Shown here: positions 1-13,372 of the stretch, one piece after another | Layout: each line of letters starts with the position of its first letter | Numbering within the stretch: the stretch's first letter is position 1 | Assembly: GCA_024364805.1 (NCBI GenBank) | Contig: CM044501.1 | Coordinates: forward strand, 110,005,504-110,028,343 | DNA: 22,840 bases | Origin: Euprymna scolopes | Taxonomy: Eukaryota; Mollusca; Cephalopoda; Sepiida; Sepiolidae | Direction of reading: 5' to 3' | The notes under the pieces: model-generated | Databases searched by the model: none | The model's input: only the letters and a program-made list of their open reading frames with translations | What the model was told of the DNA's origin: nothing | Program-made: the position numbers and the translations under genes

Positions 1-457
1 CACTCGTTCCTTAAATATTTAAAAAAAATGTAAACTCATTCATAATTTGATACGCAGTGTCATAAGACACTTTGTGACATTTTGCTTCAATAAGTTTGTT
101 GTTCAATGGATGCCGGTTTGGTTTGTGATCTACATACCATAAATCTAATTTGGTATAATATTTACAATTACATTGCAATCTACATCTCATGAATCTACTT
201 TGGTATGTGGTCTACATCATATATTGCATTCAACATGTTACAAGAGCAAGGAAAATACTTCTCCAAATTGGTTTCGAAAGAATATGTGGTTAGAGAGCTT
301 GGAATGCTAATATTCATAGAAGAAACATTGTGTGACATTTTAGTCAATTGTTCAACGAGAAACCGCTGAAGTTTCAGTAATTTATTCCTTATGGATACCA
401 AGCTAAAGTAGAGAGGTACATAATGTAGTTTTTGTTTTTTCTGTCCTTATTCTTTAC
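1..457. other. Intron after exon I, partial
   Basis: AT-rich intronic sequence begins at the exon I donor and runs to the window edge. A short near-repeat (TTTGGTATAATATTTACA and TTTGGTATGTGGTCTACA, about 150-215) is visible. No coding segment of CFAP70 or any other gene could be recognised; the minus-strand ORF at 195-401 has no family likeness. Confidence 0.5.
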
Positions 458-520
458 CTATCTTCCATGATAGTTGGGTTTGGTACTTCGTCTGAAGTTA
501 ATTCTTCTTTGAATTGCTGT
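458..520 (-). CDS. CFAP70: CFAP70 exon I (last in window)
   Basis: This exon of 63 bases lies between TTCTTATCTTACAG and GAAGATAG|GTAAAG. The first base joins AG from exon H to make arginine; 20 codons follow, QQFKEELTSDEVPNPTIMED, and AG carries over. A second AG sits four bases into the exon (ACAGACAG), but using it breaks the frame from exon H. The expected next segment of the family (a YELNxSGKYFAFKEQL-like block before the TPRs) was not seen in bases 1-457 and should lie beyond the left edge. Confidence 0.85.
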   Translation of the reverse strand, partial: TAIQRRINFRRSTKPNYHGR

Positions 521-3500
521 CTGTAAGATAAGAAAATAAATTTTTTGTCACAACACATAACAAGAAAAGAAAAAGGTCAGACAGAACGAGTAACGAAACA
601 CACTCAGTTCAAATGATATCTTATCAGTTACAGTAATCTACCGTATTAATAAAGTAAAGTCCCCTATAAATTCAGTCATCATAGTAATATAAACACAGGT
701 GCTAGATATAATTCCAATATGATCACACTTCCTGTCATTAACTGATACATGTTTCCAGAAATAATCAGTCAGTTCCATTCGATTTCATAATTTCCTACAT
801 TAATTTCGACCTAGCTGACCCTCACAAAAAACTCATACTTGTACAAGTCAGAGTAATTTTTACTCATACACAAAAATCTACTACTTCTCAATCACTGGGA
901 CTGCTCCTTTATTGGATTCATTTTTTAGCTAAGACAGTCATTGTCCAATTTCTTTATTATTTTTTTAATTATTATAAAATCTATAAATACATACAAATCG
1001 CTCATTTCAGCTTACATTCTTTATTTTATCAATACATACATAGAAAACAAAAAGTAATTTTAATGTTTTTGGCATTGGTAAATTTATACAGACTGTATTT
1101 AGCAAAATATATGAAACTGACTGAAGCGTTTGATAATCTAAGAGAAAAAAGATGATGGTCAGAGGAACATCAAAATAAAATTGATGGCAAAGAAACCAAT
1201 AATTAATATTTTTGATTCCAAAAAGGAGATTACATTAACAAAAGATGCAAGCAAACATTCGATATCTGGAATCTTATCACATGAAGAATATCCAATCATA
1301 TATTAATCAAAAAGATTAACGAACACCATATTTAATTGTTCAAATATATAGAAGAAAGTGTTGGCTATTGTGTGATGATTTTTAATTGGAGAAAAATTCT
1401 ATAAAAAATGGTCATAATTAATAATCAGAATTTATATTCAATCACAGAAAAGAATTACTCAAGGTCACGACCTCAAGATGGGAAATATGATTAAGAACAG
1501 TTGACTTGGATATGAAATATGTCAAAGAAGATTTAATTTCACGTATAAATGCATTATAAAAGTTGTGAATTTACAGTAAAAAGATAAAATACAAAAAGGA
1601 ATTGGAAGATATATTCTTACATTGGGACTGCATTACATTAGGGATTGATGTTTTGGTTTTAGAGAGAATTGTTGTGGGATTGTTGTGGATCACAAGTGTT
1701 ATTTTCATGTTTTGGTCGATATAACCTCCGACCTTATTCAGGTGTATCTTATCAAACTCGGGAATTCACTTGTAAAGTTACACTCTTCTGGCGGTTGAAG
1801 GTTCAATCCTCAGTGCAGGCAGCACTCAAAAATACAATTTTGAATTACTTAGGATTTCTATCCAATCATGGCTGATGGAATGAGAGCATGCTACATCCGT
1901 TGATAAAATAAAAGATCTGTTCGAAATTCTGTGCAGATTCCTGAGTTTGACAGAAATATTACCAAGTTTGACAAGATACACTTGAAGAAGGTCGGAAGTT
2001 ACATCAACCAAAATGTTGTGAGAATAACAGTCAAGATAAGAACAGTAATCCAAATAATCCAAACAATGCAAGTGTTGTATTGTTTGTTCATAATTCAACC
2101 GGAAATAAAAGGTGATTCTAATGTAAAGGGTGGCTCAAATCTATTTGATCCAATTATTTTATCACTTCATGAGTAAAACTTTTTATTACGTGTTCGTTTT
2201 TCGTTGAAGTTTTTACAGTTGTCTCCAGAAATTTCAGTTGGAATTACCTGAATTGATCCAGTACCATTCTTGATACACATTCAACTTGTTTGTGAAAATC
2301 GGATACGGCCTAGAAAATATATAAAGCAAAATATACAAATTACACCAGAGAAAGGTTTTCCTATTAAATACGGTCACCATTTTTTCTTCTTCTTCTTATA
2401 CCATTGATAGAGGCTAAATTTATAAAGGAGCATCCTGAGTGCTAAACTTCCTATACAGGTTGTCCTCCTATAAATATAGTTTCTATCACAGTAGCCCCTT
2501 ACGCTTCAGTGGCAATATGTCTTGTTTGAGGCGAGCAAAAGTTAAAAAATAAAAGAACAATGGATAATGTGGACTTTGCTTTTGTTAGATAAGCTTAAAA
2601 TTTTATTGCAGCACATCATGCCAGCCAAAATAAAATACTATCAGGACTATATCTGTTCTACTAACTTGGAAAAAAAATATCTTATTCTAAAAATCACGTA
2701 AATTAATCAAGTAGTTTTATTTTTATAAAGAAAATTATTTTTAAGCGAATTTGAGTTTTTTCAATGTCCTCCTCCTCATGTTAAGCATAGGTTTCTAAAA
2801 TCTCAATTTGGAGTTTTCTCCCTTGTTCCTTAAGAATGTTTTCAAAATGGCGTCGCAATATCGTCGCTCGTAGTTTATTTATAAAATTTTATTTTCTTAT
2901 TTAAAAATTAAATTTCTTAATCAATATATGCGATTTTTGGTGTATGATATTTTCTTTCCATCATAGACTTTTCTTTATTTTTTTTATTTTATTTATTTAT
3001 TTATTTTTTTTCATAGGAGCCAAAATTCTGGTCAAACAGTAAACCTTTTGTAAATAAAACTCTGACGCTTTATTTTGTTCATGATTCAACCGGAAGTTAA
3101 AAAAAAATTGTTTTGAGTGTTTAAAAAAAAAATGTGTTGTTTTGGTCATTGGCCATTCCAGGATTTCTCAAATCATTTGACCAAAAATAATTAGGGTCGT
3201 TATAATTTTGACTTTTATGCCTTAATTTATGAACCATTTGTTTGAACTTACCCTGTCTGCGCCTCCAACTCTTTTAGGGAACAATGGTCGAGGTGGAATA
3301 TACGAAGCAATGCTACAATAGACAAAAAAAGTTAAAACAAATGTTTGCTATTACTGTAAGTCTGTACTCAACATACAAAGAATTTAAACTATTATTTAAG
3401 TTGTGGCTGACTATAACTGAGGGCGACCCGAAGGCTCCCTTTTAATTAGCTGCTACACCGAGGTGTAGGGGAGGGTGCCACTCCATTCTGAGAGTTATGC

Positions 3501-5492
3501 CATTTGCTATTGATCCTCTCTTTTTAATGCAAGAAGCATCAAGTATCATTTTTTAAAGTCTTTGATATGACTCAACCAAGGATTGAACCCCGCTCTCTTG
3601 TCTCATTAGTGAATACTTTTACCATTATGCCGAATAGTTCGGTCTATTGTATTATTATTTAAAGAATCCATATAATAATACGCTGAGGCATTTTATGTTC
3701 GTATGTACGTTATCACCTTTAATACAAAAAAAAAAAAATGAACTTGCCTGATCAGAAAAGTGAATGGCTATTAAACTGATGTCACTAAAGTGATTCTAAT
3801 TCTGACTTTACCCGTTTTAAAATTAATTGTTCCAAAATCAAATTATCTCATCTGGTCGACGAAAACAGTACAAATTTAAATAAATTCATTTAAAAAAAAT
3901 GACATTCGTTTTATTGATTAAAAAATAATCTTTAGCTATGCATGGAAAATTCAGAACGAACCTCTATCTTACTGGCGCTACTTTCAAGGCTTATGGACGT
4001 TTTGTTCACTGCTTCTCATTAGAGCATGACTCTAAAAAGGTTTGACGACCATTCGATCATATATTTGCCAAACCAGATTGGTTTTGCCTGTAGATTACAC
4101 TTCCTGATTACAATCCATAGACTTTCAGAAACAAGCACCACAATATTAATAACATTTATGTAATCATTACTCGTGCATATTCTTTATCCATGACCCCGAT
4201 AACATATGTCCTTTTTTATTGTATAGGAAGCTTAATTAATCAATGTGTAGTATCTGTGTCTGTATCGATGCTTTAGTGTATTTATAAAACGTACTACATT
4301 GCATGTTTGGCAACGTTTGAGAAATTTTTTATCTGTGAATAAATGTATACGCATGTGAATTAAACCGTTTCTTCGCTTTTATCTTTTCCTTTTTTATCTT
4401 TTTCTGTTTTTCTTTTTTTCTTTTTTTCTTTTTTTCTTTTTTATCTTTTTCTGTTTTTATGCTTTTTTTTTCTTTTTTATCTTTTTCTGTTTTTATGCTT
4501 TTTTTTTTATCTTTTTCTGCTTATTTTTTCTTTTTATCCCTTTCTTTTTATTCTTTTCTTTTTATCCTTTCTTTTTATTTTTTCATCTTTTTTATTTATA
4601 TTTTTATCTTTTTCGTTTTTTTTTAGTCCCGGAAACCTGTGCGTTATCAGCAATGAAAATGTACAAAATGGCGACTGAGAAAGATGCAGGAAAAATATCC
4701 ACACGCATGTGCGTCACTAAAATTTTAAAGTTTGAATATAAAATATTCATAGCTTTTCACTGTGATTGACCGAACAGATCTGCTAATAGTCAAAGATATA
4801 AAGTATATTTGAGAAAGTTAACTTAAAACAGGTGAAAAACACAAAGCAAATGTTCAGGTATGAGTGATGCTTTTCTTTATTCGGTAATTGATGTATCGAA
4901 TAAATCAATTTTCAAAATATTCTACATCATTCATAATCATTAATCTATAACAATGTAAGTATCACTCACAAATGTAATATGGCCGTTATGCTCGAACTTT
5001 GTTCGGTACAGTTACAAACCTCTCTCAGACCACCCACCTCGTCCGGCACCATCAGAAAGGAACAAACAAAAAAATAAATAAACTCGGGTCGACTTTTTCC
5101 TTTTTTAATATCGGTCGTTTATTACCGTTACTCTCCCACCTCAACACCAATTAAATAGTCTCTCGCTACCACATGTCAATCTAATTTAGAACACATTTAT
5201 CTTTCTTTCGACCGCATGCTAGCCACAGCCAGCCCATTCTCACCTTCACTTTACACGTTCATCTCCTTCAGCATCAATCTTTTTCTCCCATCATTTTTTC
5301 CTTTTCTCCAGACGCAAGCCCGGCCACACTTGCCAATTTTCATATGTGTTTAAACGCTGCTGCTAATAGAATCGATTGACATTCATCCTTCGACTGCTGC
5401 TGATATTTTTATATGCGCTAGGTTACACAAATATGGGATGTAAAAATGACGACATGCCCAACACATGTGGAGTCCAAATAAAGCAATTAAGA

Positions 5493-5538
<46 letters not shown>

Positions 5539-5907
5539 ATACACCGTAAGTTAACTTTAAAAAAAAACTTCAAAATCAATAAATATTAATTAATGGGTAC
5601 ATACTGATGTAAAGTTTCAAATGAATTGTACGCTGATGAACTCGTTGCACTTGTGTTCCCTCTCACCCCTTCACTGTTGAGGTCCCTAAATGCCAGAAAG
5701 CTTTCTATTCCAATAATTTCTTCCCTCAAAAAAGCTAAAGTTTGGAATTCCCTTCCTGCTACCTGCTTCTCTGACTGTACTGATATGCAGAAGTTTAAAT
5801 GTAATGCTAACCAACATCTTGTAATTTTTTCCTGGGCAAGTAGTAGCCCCTTACATACAAGTGAGGAGATGTCTTGTTAGGGGTGAACTTGAGTAACAAA
5901 AAACAAT

Positions 5908-5938
<31 letters not shown>

Positions 5939-8900
5939 ACAACAATGACAACAACAATGTCCTATAAATAAAAAACAACTTCACAATCAATAAATATTGG
6001 TAAAAAATGGGTACACACTGATATAAAGTTTCAAATGAATTTACAAAACTCTACCTTTCGGATAATTCTCTGAGGGTTCGTTTTGGAATTAGAGGTTGTT
6101 GCAAGGTCAGTTCTAACATAATGTATGATTTGGATTCAACATATTGCTGACCTTCAGTGTTGATGTTACTTAAGTCGAAGTCGGAAGATGCATCCAATCC
6201 TGGTTTGGCAGTCTGAGAGGAAAATAATCAAGACATTAAATGAAAGGTTAACATACATCTAATATATAAAGAAAATCCAGTCGGATTCTGTAAATTTGAT
6301 CTAAATAGCATTGCATGCGTCGAATCGATATTTGATTCTGACTAGTCAGTAAAATCCAGAATTTATTAAAAGATTTTAATCTAAACTTATTTGATGACCA
6401 ATATAAGAAATTAAAAGAATACCCGTAACAGGATGATCAAAATGACCCCCCCCCCCACCACCACCACCAAAGAAAACAGTTTTGCATCATTTTAAGTCCC
6501 TTACGAAAATCAAAATTAACATATAATTCTACTAAATGCAAATCTGAAATATTTGAATTTTCAAATGAGAAGTTATGATAATATTATGCCCACTTCAAAT
6601 ACTTTAAAAACCCCAAAAGACACTGAAAGTTGGGGAATATTTATTAATTGATGTCTGATATGTATTGTTTGAATTTAACAAAAATCAGGGGTATCTGAAT
6701 TTTCACGAACAGCATCTACCTCCTTTTTATCCCTCTTGCATAAAGCTAAATTGAATTAAATATATCCCACATTTAGACCCTTTGCACTTAGTAGCTGTGT
6801 TCTGAAATTCATAATGATCAGTTAATTGGTTTAGATATAAATCATATGATAAAAATATATAAACATGTACACATATCAAACTTTATATAAAGACAAGCAG
6901 AGGGTGGGTGGGGGTGGGGGGCTCCCGGCCTTATCCAGTCATGAAATAAGCTTAAATATATTTTAATTCATGCAAATTTCGTATTTATTATTACAGAGCT
7001 TAAATCAAACTAAATATAGTGCACATTACGAGTCCTTACACCTAGGAGTTGTCCCAAAATTCATAATGATCGGTTAACTAGTTTAGGAGTGAATCCTGTA
7101 CATGCATATATAAACACGTTCACATACCTAAGTTTATATAAATAGAATACGCACCCCATGATCGGTCAAATGAAGGCTTAAGCTTAAACAGTCTTAAACC
7201 TTAAAATTAATTTAGACATTTCCAAAAACAAAATCATGTAATGGATTTGGACCAAAATTAGGGATGGTCACATTCAATGCTGCCAAAACTAAGCTTCTTC
7301 CCTTCAATAATTACAAGAAACCTTCTCAACCACCAATAGCTATGACTAAAGATACAATACCTGAAAATACTTCCTTCAAACTCCTCGGAATAATGTTCAC
7401 AGGGAACATAAGTTGGAACAGATAAATTGAAAGCATTGCCAAGGTCGCTGCGAAGAAGGTGGGCTCACTCTACCGTGCTAGAAAGCTACTTATGTTTGAA
7501 AGTATCCTGTACCTCTATAAGGCCACCATTTGCCCATGTATGGAGTATTGTTGTTACATTTGGGCCGGTGCATCTGCTACTAGTCTCTCACTCCTAGACA
7601 AGGTTCAAAAGAGAGTCACCAACCTGATAGGTCCTGAACTGTTATCAAAGTTTCAACCTCTGTTCCATCGAAATGTTGCATCCCTCTGCCTGTTCTACAA
7701 GCATTTTAATGGTGGATGCTCTGACGAACTACAAACACTTGTACCCCTTGATATAAATACCCTCAACAAACCCGACAAGCAGCAAAATTCCACCCTTACA
7801 CAGTAGAGATCCCTCAATGTAAGAAAGTTTTCTACTCTAATAGTTTCTTCCCCAGAACTGCTAGACTTTGGAAATCACTTCCGGGTTCCTGCTTTCCCAA
7901 CTGTACTGATATGCAGAAGTTCAAGTGTAATGTGAACAGACATCTTGCTGCTTAACTCCCTCCATATTATTCCTGCAACTTTGTCCCCGATAGTAGCCCC
8001 CTATATCAAAGTAGCACCTTGTTTGGGGTAAAAACAGAATTAAAAAAAAAAAGAAATAAGGATTCTAGACATACAGTTTAGTAACATTATATATTGATTT
8101 TAATAAGGGAACAGAACGTGGTACAAACCTGTTCTATTCCGTTCATTATTTTTACTTGTCTCAGGATAGGTAGTCTTTTAGATACATGTAAAAGGTGTTT
8201 GTTTTTTTTTTTTTAAGGGAAATAACTCTTTTTGTGTTTCTGAATTTTTAGATAAGGATTGATTATTTGTATTATTTGGATTCTTCAGATTACTGTTCTC
8301 ATCTTGAGTGTGATTTTCACAATGTTATACCACAGGTCTTTGGCATAACGGATAAAGTACTAAGTAAAATTCTGTTCTAAGCAACTGGATATTGAAGGTT
8401 CAATTCTCAGTGAGGGGAGGGGGGTAGTACTAAGAATATAATTACAAATTACTTAAGACTTCTGCTCAAAGAGAACATGCTATCCCTGTGGATTAAATAA
8501 AGTGTTCGATTTGAAATTCCATACAGATTCCTGAGTTCGACAGAAAGATTCATGAGTTCAATGAAGCACATCTGAAGAAGGTCGGAGGTTACATTGTCCA
8601 AACATTGTGAGAATAACACTCAAGATGAGAATAGTAGTCCAAATAATCTAAATAACACAAACTCTTTTTTTTATCTTGAAATTATCTTCCCTTGTCAAGA
8701 GACACTGAATGAGGATTTCTCTGTCCATGGTAGGAACAAGGAATTATGGGATAGAATTTCAAGATGGCCACTACTGATCATAATCCAATAAAACATTATC
8801 AAGTCCACTATCATTATAGTTTTATTCTGCAGTGCATTATGTTTTAAATAAAGCATTGTAAATTTGTTATCTCCTAATCATCTGTTTTATATTTAAAAAA

Positions 8901-10103
8901 AATTTTTTTTACAAGGAAGTCACTACTTATCAAGACCCAAAGGCCACTTGAGGATAAGAATTAATTAGTGCATGGTGGTCACAGAGACAACAACGTAGTG
9001 GTCGTTAATGGTGGAGATTGGGTATAATTTGGTTGTGGCTCCATCAAGTACTTGTTTACATTGGACTTGAACACGACCATCTTGTAGTCTGCTGGAAAGC
9101 AGGCCAGCATAACTGAGTTCCACAGAACAGTTTGAGGAGAGAAACTTTGTTCATGAAATTTATGTTTAGATTAAGGGACAGATAGAGAGTGGGGGAAATT
9201 GTTGATAGTGGTTGTAGCTAAAAGAGTGCTTTTCATGAAAGTTTGGCAGGGGTCATAGATTGAAGCTCAGACGAGCACTTGCCATGAAAATAAGGATTGT
9301 TTTGTGTCTCGTCACTCAAGCACATCGCAACAAAATATAAATATACTGCATTGATTATTGTTACAGGAATTGAAGGATCTATTTAAATAAAAAAAAAGAA
9401 TTTTTTTCATCTAAAATTTTATCAACTAACCTTTTTTATGTCATTTCGTTCTACTTTGCTTTTACGTTGTGCTGCTGTTTGGCTGCTTTGCATATAAATG
9501 CCCATCGCAACTTTTGCCGCCTCTTCAGAAATTCCAACTGTGCATCCAGTCTAAGAAAAATGGTTAAAAAGCGAAAAAAATTAAGATCAACTTTATTAAA
9601 ACAGTTCTGAAGTTGTCCCATTAATTTTTTACCCTTGTTTTTTACCCTTGTTTTTTACCCTTGTTTTTTACCCTTGTTTTTGGAATGAGAATTTATTATT
9701 TATACTATTACACGCCCTCCATATAAAAAAAAATGACAAAAAATATGCTTCACCAGTGTTCATACTTAGTATTTATTTACTAAAATATTAATATAAAATC
9801 ATAGAATTACGTCAGAAATTTAATTTTTCATATATAAATTATTATCATCATTTCTGATGACCCAAAGAAATAAAAAAAGCACTCGCCGTTGACATTTTAT
9901 AAGAAAGTGAAAGATTCATTTCCAAATTAATATCATGCAATGAGGTAACTCTGAGGTGGTTGTCGGACTTTCTATTTACTTTCTTGTTTCCCCTCACCAC
10001 TTAAAATAGTTTATTCAGGCATAGGAAACAAATCATCTGTGTGGATTTCCGAGCAACTTAGTTGTTGTGGCAGAAGCTCATATGTTGAAATCGACGAAAG
10101 AGT

Positions 10104-10193
<90 letters not shown>

Positions 10194-11526
10194 TCTGAGG
10201 AAGCTACAGACGGCCAAAAAACGGCCGGGTAGCTGAAACAATAATGTAACTTAACAGAAAAATACGGTAATAAAAAATAAAATGTATATATATATATATA
10301 TATATGAGGTGTTCAATAAGTAATGCCCTTGACCCATTTCCCATTGTCTGATGTAGCTGAAATTTTGCATGTGCAATGATTTATATCTCTGTGGGTTATG
10401 TAACAAATTACAACTGAACTATTTGTGGTCTCTGATTTAGAAATGCTTGAACTAAGTCAGGTGTGAAATGGAACCTGATGAGTATTGCACAATGATCCAT
10501 TTTTTGCATTCAAAAGGACTCCAGACTTTTGATGAAATGAAATATATGGTAATAACTCCCCATCATGTGACCGTATAAAGCATCGTAGCATCGTGAATTA
10601 AAACTTGGCTGGAAATCTGTTAAAAGAGTTATTAAACCTGGTCATTCCCTTCTATGATTGATAAGGCATCTGTCAGTCAAACTGAGTCTGCCATTTTGGA
10701 AGATTGGTGCATGGCTATTCACCAAATAGTCCAAGCGGTCAAGATTAGTACAGAGACTGTGGAAAGCATCATTCATGACAATTTACATATGCATAAGGTA
10801 CCTGCCAGATGGATTCCCAGGTTGATAACACCTTTCAAGAAGCAAGAAAGCAACAAGTACTCACGGATGAATTTGGAAATGTTCCAAACAAATGAGTCAA
10901 GTTCTTCAAAAGACTCATTACACAGGATTAAATTCAGGTCTATCACTATGATTTAAAGACTGATTTCCTGGCAAATGCGTACCATAATTACAGGAGCCTA
11001 TTATTATGTTTCACTTTTGAGGAAGTTAAGAGAAGCTATCAAAATCAATAAGTGGAGCAAGATCAGCAAATGCATCCTCATCCTGCAAACAATGCTCTGG
11101 ACCATAAAGCTCATATCACTAGAAGCATAGAAGCTATAAAATCCTCCCCCATCCTCCCTATTCTCCTGATCTTGCACCTCCTGACTTTCACCTCTTCCCA
11201 GCCATGAAGTTGTTTTTGAAAGGAAAACATTTCCCAGATTATATAGCCTTGATTTCCAAAGTCACATCATGGTTGGAGGACTAACCTGGAATGTTCTACA
11301 AAAACATTCTCCAAGAATGATGGGGAAAATGCGTAATTCTAGATGGTTCTTATGTAGAAAAAAGACTAATAACTGTGCCAAGTTTCATTGTTCTACTGCT
11401 ATAAGAAGTGGATCAAGGGCATTACTTATTGAACATCATTTGTATACATGAAATTAGTCTATTAAAATGTGGATGAGCAAGGTAACTTGCTAATAGAAAT
11501 AAGGATGCATTATTATTCATTTATTT

Positions 11527-11579
<53 letters not shown>

Positions 11580-13309
11580 TAAACAACTGATAATCCCTTT
11601 AAGAACATTGGTACTATTTCTGTTCATGTAAGTAAAATGATTCAGCTATGCAGGAAATTAATTGACATTTTTCTCATCAAAGAGCTGAAACAAGATAATG
11701 TCAGTCGATGGGTTTGACTATATTCGTTTGATTATTTGGTTTCATTGAATAAAACTCAACATTTTTATATGATGTGTGAAGAAACAATAAGACAAAGTTT
11801 TTAAATGTTTAATTAAGGTTAGGATCAATTATCCTCTCCTCCCCATTCGCCCATGTTAAAAAAGAGTTTAATAATTTTCTTCAAATCAGTAAAGAAATCA
11901 ACTTTATTTGCTTTAATTTTTTTGAGTAAGATTTTTTCCAGTTTACTGATTTTTTTAGGGAGGTTAAGTTAAGGGATAAAATTTGTTTTAATCCTAATCT
12001 GCTTTTGCATTTGTATGCCTTAGTGTCGTCTGCCTTTACACATTTTTTTTTCATGGCTTTCAAATTTCATACCATCTGTGTAACCCTGTCTTTTTATTCA
12101 TATCGCTTGGTCAAAGCAGTCTACGATTTGAAAGCAGCGAAAAAATAAGCAATTTAAAATGGCACACGATACTAAGCATACAAAGGGTTAGTATAAACAC
12201 TCGGGACCCAACACGTTGTAGCAGAGGACCTCGCAAAGAACATAAGACAAGTAACAACAATATTTATTTCCGGGTACTCTCCCAAATAAAACATGATCGT
12301 ACTCCTTCTCTTTGACCTCTGTCCTCTTAAAACATCATTGTCGATCTGTGCACATGTTCTTTTTTATAGTCTTTTTCTTTTTCCTCACCGTGACGTCACT
12401 TGACACACGACTCGGCATTTGCATACAGCCGCTATAATCTGTTACTGGATACTTATTCACTACAAGCACCAATTATTGAAAACAAATTTTGTCTCTGTTT
12501 TACCTTTTCTTGAAGTGCTGTCTCAGAAAATGGAGTAATCTTGTACGCTCCTCGGATAGTGTTAACTGGAAAATAAATTTGTGTTGAATTCAGTGGAATT
12601 CAGTTAACGTAAAATTTCAAGAAAATCAGATCATTTATTAAATAAAGGAATGCAATCAGAATTGAATAATCTATATAATATGTGTGGTTTCTCTGTTCAG
12701 GGATGCAAATGAAAACACAGTCCTATACAAAGATCAAGCACAACTTTTAATGATAAGAAATGCCTTTTAGTACAGAATGAATGAGTAAAAATATTATTTT
12801 GTTTGAATTATTAAATTATTGATGATCGATAATATCGATAAATTGAACTACGTAATTTTTGTGACTGCCCAATTACTTCTGACTCATGCTGTACTTAGGA
12901 AGGTTAGTTTTAAAAATGCTAATATGACTAAAATATTTCTCGTAATTTCTATAAGTGATTTGTCCAATGAAGCACGTTGAGAAGTACAACTGTCGATTAA
13001 ATACTCAATTCAAAAAACAATAAAAATGTCCAAAAGAACAGAACGAAACAGTTAAACGCTAAAGGTTTAACATCTTAACATGATGCAAGCAGATTTAGCC
13101 AGCATTGACTGAGTATGAAATATGTTGAACATAACTGATTATACTTGGGGAATCATTATTCCATATATATATTACTTACTTCCAGGATATAATAACGGAC
13201 TAGCATCCACATATGCAATTCCATGATAGGAAACGGCACCTTCCTCTTCCTGGAACAGAATGAAAGATTAGAAATAAAAGCAAGAAAAGGATTCTGATAG
13301 TCTTTGTGC

Positions 13310-13372
<63 letters not shown>

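Noticed and set aside
458-3312. Direct splicing of exon G to exon I
   Set aside because: The first acceptor of exon I gives a stop in that frame; exon H at 2248-2309 restores phase and family sequence.
5494-5538. CRISPR-like or functional repeat array
   Set aside because: Simple (CAT)n without spacers, best read as a retroelement tail.
8341-8406. Functional tRNA gene
   Set aside because: A and B boxes are present but no paired acceptor stem or cloverleaf; it is a SINE head. The same applies to 3580-3632 and to the B-box at 22353-22365.
10039-10236. ORF with long YIYIYI run
   Set aside because: It is only the (AT)n microsatellite read as codons; the same holds for the ORFs over the TA tracts at 14152 and 19865.
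12391-12398. CRE (TGACGTCA) as a regulatory site, also at 16837-16844
   Set aside because: The 8-base matches are exact but isolated within introns, with no promoter context; chance occurrence is possible.
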